A program made the translations under genes and the position numbers. Below are positions 8,443 to 18,403 of a stretch of DNA of 64,000 nt, piece after piece; the stretch's first letter is position 1, and each line of letters opens with the position of its first letter. The notes beneath the pieces are model-generated. The model ran no database searches. It was not told the origin of the DNA and saw only the letters and a list, made by a program, of their open reading frames with translations. This DNA is from CAVWDI01 sp963793095 (lineage in GTDB: Bacteria; Chloroflexota; Anaerolineae; Anaerolineales; UBA4823), in assembly GCA_963793095.1 (NCBI GenBank), contig CAWBYY010000011.1, positions 310,001-374,000 on the forward strand, read 5' to 3'.

Positions 8443-10962
8443 ATGACAGTTTATGTTGAAATAGCCGTCAATATCCCGCAGGTGACGGGTGCATTTCATT
8501 ATCATTTGCCAGCCGGGCTGGAAGGCGTGGTCCAGGCAGGCCATCTGGTGGTTGTGCCCTTTGGAAGACAGCGTGTCCAGGGAGTGGTTCTGCGGCAGAT
8601 TGACCAGCCTGAAGTATCCGAAACGCGCGCGGTGATTGAGCTGGTAGACCCGGATGCGGTCCTGACCCAGGCTCAGCTTAAACTGGCGAGATACCTCTCA
8701 GACCAGTTTTTGGCACCGGTCGCATCCTGTGTGGCGTTGATGCTGCCCCCGGGGCTCTCCCAACATGCGGACGTGGTTTATTCAGTGCAGGCCCAGGACT
8801 TTAGAAAATTGACCCGCAGCCAGGAGCAGTTGCTGAACTTACTCGAACGCAGGGGGGCCCTGCGGGGGTCGCAGATCGACCATCATTTAAAACACACCAA
8901 CTGGAGGGCGAGCGCTCGTTCGCTGGCCAAAAAAGGGTTGATCGTCACCCATTCAACATTACCCCCGCCGAAGGTCAGGCCAAAAAGAGTCCGTACCGTC
9001 CGGCTTACATGCTCCCCCCAGCAAGCTGTTGACGCTATGCCCGGCTTGGCAAAAGAGGGCACAATAACTCTTCAGCGCAGGCAGGCAGCCCTGCGGTTTA
9101 TCATCCGGGAAGCAGGTCCTGTAGATGTATCCAGAGTGTATTCCAGCAGCGAGGCGAATCTGGCTGACCTGCGGAAATTAGAAAAGCTCGGCCTGGTTGC
9201 GATCGGAGAGCAGCAAGTCTGGCGTGATCCCTTGGATAGTTATTTGTTTGTGCCGGATGAACCACCGCAGCTAACCGCAGACCAGGGTAAAGTTTGGGTT
9301 GAAATTGAAGCGAGCCTGCGCGCTGCGTACGCTGGAGTTGAGACGAAACCGCTGCTGCTGCACGGAGTCACCGGGTCCGGCAAGACGGAGATTTACCTGA
9401 AAGCCGTCGAACAGGTGGTCGAGGCGGGCAGGCAGGCTATTGTACTGGTTCCGGAGATCTCGCTCACACCCCAAACAGTTAAACGGTTTCTGAACCGGTT
9501 TCCGGGACTGGTAGGTTTGATCCATTCCCGTTTGTCAGCGGGAGAACGATATGATACTTGGCGCAGGGTGCGGATCGGAGAACTGAAAATTGTGGTCGGC
9601 CCGCGCAGCGCACTTTTTGTGCCCTTCTTAAACCCCGGGATAATTATCCTGGATGAATGCCACGACGATTCCTATTACCAATCAGAACCGCTTCCGTATT
9701 ACCAGACCAGGCTTGCAGCGGTAGAATACGCTGGATACTGCGGCGCAGTCTGCCTGATGGGATCGGCCACTCCCAATGTCTCCAGCATTCAAACCTGCCA
9801 AAAAGGCAATTGGACTTATCTGGAACTGCCCAGGCGTATTCTGGCTCACAGGGCGGCTGTAACTTCCCAGCTTGAAAGACTTGGTAAAACAGGCAGCCAT
9901 TTTTACCCGCTGGAAGGCCAGGCGCAGGCCGCTGACCTGCCGCATGTATCGGTTGTTGATATGCGCCAGGAGTTAAGACAGGGCAACCGCTCGATATTCA
10001 GCCGGGAGCTGTCCGCTTCCCTTGAACGGGTGATTTCAGCCGGTCAGCAGGCGATTCTGTTCCTCAACCGGCGCGGGTCAGCCACTTATGTTTTCTGCCG
10101 CGACTGCGGTTTTTCACTGAAATGCCCTCGCTGCGATACACCGCTGATTTTTCATACTGCCGGGAAGGAAAACCTGGTCTGCCACCGCTGCGGTTACCGG
10201 CGGAATATGCCCCGCAGGTGCCCCCAGTGCGGGAGCGCCAGGATCCGCCAATACGGGACCGGCACCCAGAAGGTGGAGGTTGAAGTTCAGAGACTTTTTC
10301 CCGGAGCGCTAACTATTCGCTGGGACCACGAAACCACCCGCAAAAAAGGTGCCCACGAATTTATCCTGGAAGAATTTATCAGCCGGAGGGCAAATATCCT
10401 GATTGGGACCCAGATGCTTGCCAAAGGCCTGGACCTGCCGTTTGTCACCCTGGTGGGAATCATCCTTGCGGATGTTGGTTTAAACCTGCCCGATTACCGG
10501 GCGGGCGAGCGGACCTTCCAGGTGCTCACCCAGGTGGCAGGCCGGGCGGGAAGGAGTCCGCTCGGGGGAGAGGTCATCCTGCAGACATTTCAACCGGGAC
10601 ATTATGTAATCCAGGCGGCTTCACAACATGATTACGAACAATTCTCCAGGCAGGAATTGGAGTACAGGCGCAGTCTGGCCTACCCGCCATTCACCAACCT
10701 GGTGAGGATGGAATTTCGCCACAATAATTTTGAAGTAGCCAAGGGAGAATCCGGGCGAATGGCCGCTGCTTTACAGAGGTTAATTGAAACGGAAGGCCGC
10801 CGGGCTACCAGCCTGATTGGACCGGCGCCCTGTTTCTTCTCCAGGATCGGCGGCCGATACCGCTGGCAGATAATTCTAAAGGGTCCGGACCCGGTTTCGC
10901 TTTTGAAAGGCGGCGGTTTTGGCGCCTGGAAGATCGAATTGAACCCGCCTTCACTGTTGTGA
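8443..10962 (+). CDS. priA: Primosomal protein N' (PriA helicase)
   Basis: Superfamily 2 3'-5' helicase that restarts stalled replication forks. Of 839 residues, the first ~200 form the 3'-DNA-binding domain; Walker A is HGVTGSGKTEIY near residue 308; the DEAH-like box is DECHDDSY; the Zn site is built from CRDCG, CPRC, CHRCG and CPQCG in the order expected. Motif VI is QVAGRAGRSPLGG. Length is normal to slightly long for the family. Confidence 0.97.
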   Translation: MTVYVEIAVNIPQVTGAFHYHLPAGLEGVVQAGHLVVVPFGRQRVQGVVLRQIDQPEVSETRAVIELVDPDAVLTQAQLKLARYLSDQFLAPVASCVALMLPPGLSQHADVVYSVQAQDFRKLTRSQEQLLNLLERRGALRGSQIDHHLKHTNWRASARSLAKKGLIVTHSTLPPPKVRPKRVRTVRLTCSPQQAVDAMPGLAKEGTITLQRRQAALRFIIREAGPVDVSRVYSSSEANLADLRKLEKLGLVAIGEQQVWRDPLDSYLFVPDEPPQLTADQGKVWVEIEASLRAAYAGVETKPLLLHGVTGSGKTEIYLKAVEQVVEAGRQAIVLVPEISLTPQTVKRFLNRFPGLVGLIHSRLSAGERYDTWRRVRIGELKIVVGPRSALFVPFLNPGIIILDECHDDSYYQSEPLPYYQTRLAAVEYAGYCGAVCLMGSATPNVSSIQTCQKGNWTYLELPRRILAHRAAVTSQLERLGKTGSHFYPLEGQAQAADLPHVSVVDMRQELRQGNRSIFSRELSASLERVISAGQQAILFLNRRGSATYVFCRDCGFSLKCPRCDTPLIFHTAGKENLVCHRCGYRRNMPRRCPQCGSARIRQYGTGTQKVEVEVQRLFPGALTIRWDHETTRKKGAHEFILEEFISRRANILIGTQMLAKGLDLPFVTLVGIILADVGLNLPDYRAGERTFQVLTQVAGRAGRSPLGGEVILQTFQPGHYVIQAASQHDYEQFSRQELEYRRSLAYPPFTNLVRMEFRHNNFEVAKGESGRMAAALQRLIETEGRRATSLIGPAPCFFSRIGGRYRWQIILKGPDPVSLLKGGGFGAWKIELNPPSLL

Positions 10963-11126
10963 AGCTGTCCCCTGGTTGTAATAGGGGGATAAATTCAAAC
11001 ACCAAGAGGACTGTTCTCTTGCTATAATTACGGGAATACTTTTTTGGGCGCAATGAGGTTTTGCCAGCTTAAACCGGCGGGGCATCGGGAGTTATGCCCC
11101 AGATGAATTGACAGCAGGAGTTCACC

Positions 11127-11633
11127 ATGCAGCCTTTACGAAACGAGGTTATATCATGGGATGATGTGGACAAGCTGATTGACCACCTGGTTCCCCAATT
11201 CGAGCAGGAATTTGAAGCGATGGTTATGATCACACGCGGCGGGATAATACCCGGCGGGATGCTGGCTGAATCGATGGGTATTACCCATATCCTGACCGCT
11301 GCAGTAGATTTTCCAGCTCAAATGGAAAAGGAAAGAGGCAAGTTAATGGCCTGGCCCGAATTTATCCAGTTTCCAGGAGAGGATGTGCTGCGGGCTCGCA
11401 AGACCCTGGTTGTCGATGATGTTTGGGGATCAGGCAGGACGATAACATCCGTAAAAATCAAAGTATCCGCGGCGGGAGGCTTTCCATACACCTGCGTACT
11501 GCACTTCAATCCTTACCGCAACCTGTTTAGCTCAGCCCGGCCGGATTATTATGCCGCTATCACCGACGCCCATATTATTTATCCCTGGGAGATCGACCGC
11601 GGCCCCGACAGGGTTAAACTGGGCGAATTTTGA
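11127..11633 (+). CDS. Purine-type phosphoribosyltransferase
   Basis: 168 residues with a type I phosphoribosyltransferase fold. The PRPP loop is LVVDDVWGSGRTI (two acidic residues then a Gly/Ser-rich turn), and MVMITRGGIIPGGMLA is the PPi-binding loop. The order and size resemble xanthine-guanine or hypoxanthine phosphoribosyltransferases, but the nucleobase cannot be read from sequence. Transcribed alone, converging on the CHAD gene. Confidence 0.85.
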   Translation: MQPLRNEVISWDDVDKLIDHLVPQFEQEFEAMVMITRGGIIPGGMLAESMGITHILTAAVDFPAQMEKERGKLMAWPEFIQFPGEDVLRARKTLVVDDVWGSGRTITSVKIKVSAAGGFPYTCVLHFNPYRNLFSSARPDYYAAITDAHIIYPWEIDRGPDRVKLGEF

Positions 11634-11700
11634 GGGCAGATTTTCGTGTTTTACTTGCCGGGTATTCCGAAATTCGATTTCTACCTGAAAACAATGTGAT

Positions 11701-13323
11701 TTACAGGGTCGATATCGCTGAAGCGAGGTTGCGCCTGAATTCCGGCTGGACGAATTTCGCCCAGGCTTCAGGGAAAGTTGACAGCAGCCTGTCGCGTTCT
11801 TCAATTTTATATACAAGGTAAGATTCAATACCCTCCAGGGGTATCCCCTCTTTTTTAATAGCCTTATTACCCAGAAACTTTCCCAGGAGTTCAATCGCGA
11901 CCTGGGCATCTACCAGATCGCCGAGGTGGTCCTGCATTTGTTTAAACTGGTCGATTAATTCTTTTGATTCCGGGCCCAGGACCTCCCGGAAGTACTCGAC
12001 CGTGTAGCGCAATTTCTTAATTTCCAGGCGGAGCGCGTGGAGAAGGTCTAAGTCAGCATCTTCAATAAAGGGGTCGAATGAGCGCACGACCGCCAGCCGC
12101 TCGTAGATCAGAACAGGAGCCAGCTCGGTGACCGTCCTTGGAAAGGGGATATCCGTTCGCATCTTGCGGACACCCGCCCCAGGCGTCTTGAGAAAGATAT
12201 TGAATTTGCGCTTGAAGTCAGAGTAGTCTTCGCTGTCCAGATACTCAAGCATCTCGGCGCGAGCAGACTGGCGCTGGTTGCGCCAGGATTCCAGGAGTGG
12301 GTCCAGATCCGATTTTGCCTCATCGGGCAGCGAATCCAGGTAAACCTGGGATTTCTCCATAAAAACATCCAGGTCCCTGACACTGCCAAGTTTGCGTCCG
12401 GTCGACCTGAGCCCTTTTAAATGGGGTTTTAAGGAGCCGGGTTTAAAAGCGGTTGCGAATACTTCAAAAGCCGCCCGCAGGCGCCGGGTGGCAACCCGCA
12501 TATCATGAAGCCCTTCGATGTCTTCCCCTAATCTTGTGGCTTCTTCGTGGCTGAGCATCGCTGCGAACTGGTAGCTCATAATTTTACGTCCGGCTTCAGC
12601 AAGCTGGTCGCCTGATTCGACCCCGGGATTTTCCATCGGTTTCGGAAAGGGCACCATTTTGGTTGCGGCTTCCTCCACTTCCATCACCTTTATCTTTGGA
12701 AAACCGATCTTGAACCACAATCTGGCGCTCTGCTGGGCTTCTGCTGCATCAGCCGTCGCCTCAGGTCCTTCCACGACTATCCAGATTCCATTTCTGGACG
12801 ATTCAATATGGATAATGCTTGTGCTCTGGGTGCCGCAGAAGTTCAAGCCCTCCGCTATACAAAGAAGGGCGCTGATTGTCTGAGCTTCACGCTGTTGAAT
12901 TGGGGAGAGATTCAGATTATTCAAATCCTTGCGTTTAACATTCCCCTGCTGGATGGCGATAACCGCAGCGAGCACATTCAATTCATCCCGCGATAGTTCC
13001 CGGTCTATATTTTCAGATACAAACAGCTTGATGTCTTTGAACGGGTTTTTCTTCTTGCCTGGAAGCGGGCTGTCGAATAAAAGGCAGGCATACCCCAGGA
13101 TTACCCGGGAGCTGTCCTCCAATTCGTGAAGAGGCCTTGTGCGCTCAAAAAGGGTTAGAGCCTGTTCTTTTATATATTCGTTGTTTGGCGAGCTTGGTAT
13201 TGTTGGCTCCCGATACACTAATTCCTGAGTTACAGCGGATACATCTTCCTGGGGTGCTGAGCTCTCAGGACTTTGGGTAGCCTCTTCAAATTCCTCTTGG
13301 GAGTTTATTTTATCTTCATCCAT
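11701..13323 (-). CDS. CHAD-domain protein with degenerate Ppx/GppA-like N-terminal half
   Basis: 540 residues. Residues about 50-210 resemble the HD-like C-terminal domain of Ppx/GppA exopolyphosphatases (ALTLFERTRPLHELED, then SALLCIAEGLNFCG), but the usual HDIG-like metal site is replaced by FDSP, so catalysis is unlikely. Residues about 240-520 are a CHAD domain: repeated helices with conserved His/Arg/Lys such as LHDMRVATRRLRAAF and LHALRLEIKKLRYTVEYF. CHAD domains bind polyphosphate. It is the last gene of a polyphosphate kinase cluster, so a polyP-binding or localising role is a fair inference. Confidence 0.88.
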   Translation of the reverse strand: MDEDKINSQEEFEEATQSPESSAPQEDVSAVTQELVYREPTIPSSPNNEYIKEQALTLFERTRPLHELEDSSRVILGYACLLFDSPLPGKKKNPFKDIKLFVSENIDRELSRDELNVLAAVIAIQQGNVKRKDLNNLNLSPIQQREAQTISALLCIAEGLNFCGTQSTSIIHIESSRNGIWIVVEGPEATADAAEAQQSARLWFKIGFPKIKVMEVEEAATKMVPFPKPMENPGVESGDQLAEAGRKIMSYQFAAMLSHEEATRLGEDIEGLHDMRVATRRLRAAFEVFATAFKPGSLKPHLKGLRSTGRKLGSVRDLDVFMEKSQVYLDSLPDEAKSDLDPLLESWRNQRQSARAEMLEYLDSEDYSDFKRKFNIFLKTPGAGVRKMRTDIPFPRTVTELAPVLIYERLAVVRSFDPFIEDADLDLLHALRLEIKKLRYTVEYFREVLGPESKELIDQFKQMQDHLGDLVDAQVAIELLGKFLGNKAIKKEGIPLEGIESYLVYKIEERDRLLSTFPEAWAKFVQPEFRRNLASAISTL

Positions 13324-13453
13324 GGCTCTTTGGTCAATTCCTTCCCGGATAAGCTATTCTTTTAGTTGTGGCCAACTTTTATTATATATTGTTTCTGGAT
13401 CGAATTGAAGAAAATTAAGGAAATCGAATAGTTAAAGAAAACCGGATTTTGCT

Positions 13454-15592
13454 TCATTCCCCGTAAGTTTTTCTGTGCCAGTCGATCAACCAGGTCTGGA
13501 CATCCAACGGCGTCTCACCATCTTTCGGATTGATAAAGGTGTAAGTCCCATCCGGATTCATACTGCGCACCTTCCGGTTGGCGATAAAGTAAGCGTCCAG
13601 CACTTCGGAATGCAGGTAATGAATAAGGCGCGCATCCTGGACCGGGAAGAGTACCTCAACCCGGCGGTTGATATTGCGCGGCATCAAGTCCGCGCTGCCC
13701 AGGTAAATTTGCGGCTCTCCGCCGTTGCGGAAATAATAAATGCGGCTGTGCTCCAGAAAGCGGCCGACCACACTGGTCACCCGAATATTATCGCTAATCC
13801 CCCTGACTCCCGGTCTAAGGCAGCAGATGCCGCGTACGATCAGATCAATTTTTACTCCAGCCTGAGAGGCTGTATAAAGATTGCGGATGATGCGTGGATC
13901 CACCAGGGCGTTCATCTTGAAAATCAGGTGCCCTTCCTCTCCGTTTCTGGTGTGCAGGATCTCGCGTTCGATCAACCATTCCATCTTTTCACGCAGGTTT
14001 ATCGGGGCGACCAGCAGTTTGCGGTATTCCTGCTTGGCAGAATAACCGGTGAGGTAGTTGAACAGGTCGGTCGCATCCGCGCCGATGTCCTCGTCACAGG
14101 TGAACATGCCAATGTCTTCATAAAGCTGGGCAGTGATGGCGTTGTAGTTGCCGGTCGCCAAGTGGACATAACGGCGGATATGCTCTCCTTCTTTGCGGAT
14201 AACCAGGGCGATTTTTGAATGCGTTTTTAATCCCAGCAACCCGTAAATAACATGGACACCCTCTTTCTCCAGCATCCTGGCCCAGCCGATATTGCTCTCT
14301 TCGTCAAAGCGGGCTTTTAACTCGACCAGAACCGCGACCTGCTTGCCATGCTCGCGCGCTTCCATTAATGTTTTGACGACCGGCGAGTTGCTGCCAACCC
14401 GGTAAAGGGTCTGCTTGATCGCCAGCACATTGGGATCGCGGGAAGCGGTTTTCAGGTAGTCAACAACCGGTTGGAAGGAATGGTAGGGGTGGTGGACCAG
14501 GATATCTTCGCGGCGCATCGTCAAAAAAATATTACTGTCATGAAGTTCGTGTCTCAAAAGGGGTTGGATTACCTGTTTTAATGGAGGATCCTTTAAATCG
14601 TACCGGTCTATTTTGTGCAGGATTATCAAGCCGCCCAGACCCAGATGGCCATTAAGATTGTAGATATCGTTGCGGTCGATGGCGAGGTTTTCAATCAGGA
14701 TCTCGCGTACATGGGAGGGCATGGCGTCGTTAAATGCAAGGCGCACCACTGAGCCAAATCGCCGCTGGCGGACGCTTTGCTCCATGGTCTCCAGTAAGTC
14801 GGAGGCTTCCAGTTCCTGGATAACCATATCCGCATCGCGCGTGACCCGGAACGGGTGCGATTCAACGATCTCCATACCCGGAAAGAGTTTTTCCAGGTTT
14901 GCAGCGATCAGCTCTTCCAGCCAGATGAAGTAGTGGTTAAACGGCGTGGTGCCATTTTTTCTAACCGCTCCAGAGGATCTTTTTATGGGAATCAGGCGCG
15001 GCAGGCTGGTCGGCATTTTTATCCGGGCGAAATGTTCCTGCCCGGATTCATCCCGGATCACAACCGCCAGGTTTAAACTGAGATTGGATATATGCGGAAA
15101 TGGGTGACCCGGATCAAAGGCAAGAGGGGTCAGGACAGGAAAAATGACCTCCTCAAAATAAGTATCGACATTTTCCCTCTGGCGGCTGCTCAGCGCATCA
15201 TAGTCCAGCAGGTGGATCCCGTTTTCATCGAGCTGCGGGATGAGTTTTTCCTGCAGACATACTCTGGCTTCAATCATCAAGTCCAGCGCAACCCTGCGGA
15301 TTTCAGCCAGCTGTTGTGCTGGAGTCATCCCGTCAGCCGGGACGTCGATAACACCGGCCGCAATCTGCTTTTTTAACCCGGCCACCCGGACCATAAAGAA
15401 TTCATCCAGGTTGGATCCCAGAATTGAAATGAACTTCACTCTCTCCAGCAGAGAGTTGCTCTCATCCTGGGCTTCCTGCAGCACCCGGCGCTGGAATTCG
15501 AGCAGTCCCAGCTCGCGGTTCACATAAAGCTGGGGGTCCATCAGGTCTGGCAAGTCGCTGGTCTCAATTTGATCAACAGTTATTTCGCTCAT
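13454..15592 (-). CDS. ppk1: Polyphosphate kinase 1
   Basis: Reversibly polymerises the terminal phosphate of ATP into polyphosphate. About 712 residues with the N, head, C1 and C2 domains expected. Seen: YVNRELGLLEFQRRVL at the start; LKARFDEESNI; the catalytic His in RRYVHLATGNYN; and the second conserved His in FLEHSRIYYF. ATG 15592 is preferred (GGAAG five bases upstream); a TTG five codons earlier is in frame. Downstream of two PPK2 genes on the same strand. Confidence 0.97.
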   Translation of the reverse strand: MSEITVDQIETSDLPDLMDPQLYVNRELGLLEFQRRVLQEAQDESNSLLERVKFISILGSNLDEFFMVRVAGLKKQIAAGVIDVPADGMTPAQQLAEIRRVALDLMIEARVCLQEKLIPQLDENGIHLLDYDALSSRQRENVDTYFEEVIFPVLTPLAFDPGHPFPHISNLSLNLAVVIRDESGQEHFARIKMPTSLPRLIPIKRSSGAVRKNGTTPFNHYFIWLEELIAANLEKLFPGMEIVESHPFRVTRDADMVIQELEASDLLETMEQSVRQRRFGSVVRLAFNDAMPSHVREILIENLAIDRNDIYNLNGHLGLGGLIILHKIDRYDLKDPPLKQVIQPLLRHELHDSNIFLTMRREDILVHHPYHSFQPVVDYLKTASRDPNVLAIKQTLYRVGSNSPVVKTLMEAREHGKQVAVLVELKARFDEESNIGWARMLEKEGVHVIYGLLGLKTHSKIALVIRKEGEHIRRYVHLATGNYNAITAQLYEDIGMFTCDEDIGADATDLFNYLTGYSAKQEYRKLLVAPINLREKMEWLIEREILHTRNGEEGHLIFKMNALVDPRIIRNLYTASQAGVKIDLIVRGICCLRPGVRGISDNIRVTSVVGRFLEHSRIYYFRNGGEPQIYLGSADLMPRNINRRVEVLFPVQDARLIHYLHSEVLDAYFIANRKVRSMNPDGTYTFINPKDGETPLDVQTWLIDWHRKTYGE

Positions 15593-15645
15593 GCGTGCTT
15601 CCAACAAGAACTTTCTCGATTGTCAAAGATAGGGAGAAATTTCTT

Positions 15646-16419
15646 TTACTTTTTCTCCTTCTTTTTCTTTTCAGCGCTTTTCAGGTTGCGTTTTTCTCTT
15701 TTGAACGGGTCGGTTTCGAGTTCAAGGATAAATTTGTCGACGATGGTTCTCAGAATCTTTATGCGGGCATAATATTTTGAATCGCCCTCGACCACAGTCC
15801 AGGGCGCGGTGATCGTGCTGGTTTTAAGCAGCATCTCATTGACCGCGGCTTCATACTGATCCCATTTTTCCCGGTTGCGCCAATCTTCATCGGTAAGCTT
15901 CCAGGCTTTAAGTTTGTCCACATTGCGGGCTTCAAACCGCCTCAGTTGTTCTTCCTTGCTGATTTGCAGCCAGAATTTAAACAGGATTGTCCCAAAGTCG
16001 ACAAGCTGGCGTTCAAAATAGTTGATCTCGCGGTAGGCGCGTTTCCATTCCTTTTCGGTGCAGAAACCTTCGATTCTTTCGACCATCACCCGCCCGTACC
16101 AGCTGCGGTCAAATATGGCGATTTGACCGGTCTCCGGCAGCCGGCGCCAGAAACGCCACAGGTAATGGCGCACAGCCGAATCGCCTTTTGGAGCCGCAAT
16201 CGGGTATACCACAAAACCACGCGGGTCAATTTTCTCCGTAATCCTGCGGATCGCGCCGCCCTTACCGGCCGCATCCCATCCTTCGAACACGATTATCACC
16301 GGACGCTCCTGGACATATACCTGGTAAGCCAGTTCGTGCAGGGCGACCTGATACTTGATCAGTGAGGTTTTATATTCTTCATGCTCCAGAGCTGGCGAGA
16401 GGTCGATTGTTTGCAGCAT
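15646..16419 (-). CDS. PPK2-family polyphosphate:nucleotide phosphotransferase
   Basis: 257 residues. PPK2 enzymes move phosphate between polyP and nucleotides (NMP or NDP), usually in the direction of nucleotide synthesis. Walker A is FEGWDAAGKGGAI near residue 48; the lid and Walker B motifs are IDPRGFVVYP, FDRSWYGRVMVERIEGF and FEARNVDKLKAWKLTDEDW. The C-terminus is very Lys-rich (SAEKKKKEKK). It starts one base after the second PPK2 gene. Confidence 0.94.
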   Translation of the reverse strand: MLQTIDLSPALEHEEYKTSLIKYQVALHELAYQVYVQERPVIIVFEGWDAAGKGGAIRRITEKIDPRGFVVYPIAAPKGDSAVRHYLWRFWRRLPETGQIAIFDRSWYGRVMVERIEGFCTEKEWKRAYREINYFERQLVDFGTILFKFWLQISKEEQLRRFEARNVDKLKAWKLTDEDWRNREKWDQYEAAVNEMLLKTSTITAPWTVVEGDSKYYARIKILRTIVDKFILELETDPFKREKRNLKSAEKKKKEKK

Positions 16420-16420
16420 T

Positions 16421-17242
16421 TTATTCTCCGGATGTCACTTCAGCTTGCTCTTCTTCCACCCTCCATTCTGGCTGGGAAGCATGTTCTTCGGAAACCGGCG
16501 TGGTTTTTGGCGTTAGTTCTAAGGGTTCGGATTCCAATCCGAGAGCAGGTTCGAGGGCGTTTATCACTGTTTTATAAATTTTGACCCAGGTATGGCGGCG
16601 ATCGGTCGCCTCCACGATAGTCCAGGGGCCCCATTCAGTTTCGGTTCTCTCAAAAGCCTCTTCGTATGCCAGGGTCCACTCGTCATAATTGCGGTGGTGC
16701 TCCCAGTCCTCGGCTGTGACATGCCAGGCGGTCAGGGGGTCTTTGGTCAATTTTTTGAAACGGCGTTTCTGTTCCTCCCTGCTGATGTGCAGGAAAAATT
16801 TGATGATCAGGTACCCGTCGTCGGCCAGCGTGCGTTCGAAGTCAACGATATCCCGGTAAGCCCGGCGCCATTCCCGTTCCGGTATGAGGTTCTCAACCCT
16901 TTCAACCAGAACACGCCCGTACCACGAGCGGTCGAAAATCACCCATTCACCCAGCCTGGGTATTTTCAACCAGAAACGCCATAACCAGGGCCTTTTTTTC
17001 TCATACGTGCGGGCAGCCCGGATGGGATAGAGTTTGTAGCCGCGCGGGTCGAGATGCTGGGTCAGTTTCTGGATGGAAGTCCCTTTCCCGGCGGCATCCC
17101 ATCCTTCAAACAGGATAATCACCGGTATATTCGCGTCCCAGGACAATTTCTGGATCGTATAAAGGCGGTTGGCAAGCGTTGGCATGATTTGTTTGTAGGT
17201 CGCCTTCTCGATCTTCTGGTTCAGATCAATTTTGTCCAGCAT
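16421..17242 (-). CDS. PPK2-family polyphosphate:nucleotide phosphotransferase (second copy)
   Basis: 273 residues, a diverged paralogue of the neighbouring PPK2. It has LFEGWDAAGKGTSI, LDPRGYKLYP and DRSWYGRVLVERVENL with the same spacing, but an acidic C-terminus (VEEEQAEVTSGE) where its neighbour is basic. First gene of the polyP operon. Two PPK2 plus PPK1 implies both polyP synthesis and polyP-driven nucleotide rephosphorylation; the nucleotide preferences cannot be told. Confidence 0.93.
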   Translation of the reverse strand: MLDKIDLNQKIEKATYKQIMPTLANRLYTIQKLSWDANIPVIILFEGWDAAGKGTSIQKLTQHLDPRGYKLYPIRAARTYEKKRPWLWRFWLKIPRLGEWVIFDRSWYGRVLVERVENLIPEREWRRAYRDIVDFERTLADDGYLIIKFFLHISREEQKRRFKKLTKDPLTAWHVTAEDWEHHRNYDEWTLAYEEAFERTETEWGPWTIVEATDRRHTWVKIYKTVINALEPALGLESEPLELTPKTTPVSEEHASQPEWRVEEEQAEVTSGE

Positions 17243-17489
17243 GAATAGCTTTTCCTTTTAAATCGAACGGGTAATTTTTTAAATGTATATTTTCGCGTAA
17301 AGCGGGCGTTTTGTAAATAACCCATTAATTGGACGGTTTATTATTGTAACTGATTAACCGAATATCCCCCTTGAATAAACGCTTAAATAAGCCAGATTAA
17401 CCGTTTGAGCTGGGTGGGTGGGGGAGGCTCACATTCTTTGATACTGGAATCACCGGATTTTTTCAGTGAGAAATTCCGAAGCGTTGGCG

Positions 17490-18401
17490 CTACTGGATTT
17501 CGATGCCCCTTTCAAGCGGGTCCATTAATGCAATCAATCCAATCGCCCCGATGTCCGCAAAGAGCAGCGGGGCCAGGAAAGGGGCGCCCCGGATGAAACG
17601 TTCTCCGACAATAACCCCGCTGGCGGTCAGGTTTTCAGCGATATGCAGTCCCAGGCCGGTGACGCCTACTGCAATCATCGCCAGCATGGCTGCTGTGAAG
17701 GTAAAAATGTCGCTGCGGGAGGGGTTTTCAAGGGCGCCGAGAACAACCGCCACTACAGTGGCGAATACGCCAATTCCGGTTGGGACCCACAGCCAGGGAT
17801 TTAAAAAATCTGTCCGGGCGTGATCGAGTACGCTGCTGATGACTGTCGCCAGGGATGCCATCCCGGTGATGAAGAAATATGCCCTGGTTTTACTGTATGG
17901 AAGGGAGATAATCCTGCCGCCGAGCAGAGCCAGGATCCCGCTGTCGGGCGGATTCTCAACCCAGGCTGCGCTGAGGCCCAGCAAGCCCACCAGCGAGAAG
18001 GTAAGCGGGCCGAGGACCGGCGGCGCCCAGACAAGCAGCGGCACAGAAAACTGGCTGCCAGGATCCGCATAGGGCAGGATCGCCCGGACTGTGTGAAAAT
18101 AAGCTCCCAGCAGGCCGACCAGGATGCTGGCAAGGAATACAGTGGTGGCGATCACAGTCGCCAGCGGGCGGTTGCGCACAGCCAGCAGACCTGCCAGCAG
18201 CAGCAAAATTCCGGCGGTTGGCCCGAAAATTATCGGAATCCATTCATATGGAACGATGCTTCCGCTGATCAGGTGGGCGATGAGTGTTTCCAGCCCGAGC
18301 AGCAGTAAATTGAGGGCAGCCATTAACAGCATCATCTGGTCGCGGGTGAGCGGTATTTTTCTCTCTCTCACCCGGGGGAACATAACTGCGAGCGGGTACA
18401 T
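17490..18401 (-). CDS. Polytopic membrane protein downstream of the octaheme cytochrome
   Basis: About 303 residues from ATG 18401, two bases after the cytochrome stop. I count roughly eight hydrophobic stretches (for example MMLLMAALNLLLLGLETLI, GILLLLAGLLAV, FTAAMLAMIAVGVTGLGL), a basic N-terminal cytoplasmic stretch (RVRERKIPLTRD) and no clear heme or iron-sulfur motif. I do not recognise the family. Tight coupling to the cytochrome suggests a membrane anchor or quinone-facing partner; this is inference. Confidence 0.75.
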   Translation of the reverse strand: MYPLAVMFPRVRERKIPLTRDQMMLLMAALNLLLLGLETLIAHLISGSIVPYEWIPIIFGPTAGILLLLAGLLAVRNRPLATVIATTVFLASILVGLLGAYFHTVRAILPYADPGSQFSVPLLVWAPPVLGPLTFSLVGLLGLSAAWVENPPDSGILALLGGRIISLPYSKTRAYFFITGMASLATVISSVLDHARTDFLNPWLWVPTGIGVFATVVAVVLGALENPSRSDIFTFTAAMLAMIAVGVTGLGLHIAENLTASGVIVGERFIRGAPFLAPLLFADIGAIGLIALMDPLERGIEIQ

Positions 18402-18403
18402 AA

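Noticed and set aside
17820..18308. Long plus-strand open frames opposite the membrane protein and cytochrome genes
   Set aside because: They are shadows of the GC-rich minus-strand genes, with low-complexity Gln/Arg-rich translations and no family resemblance.
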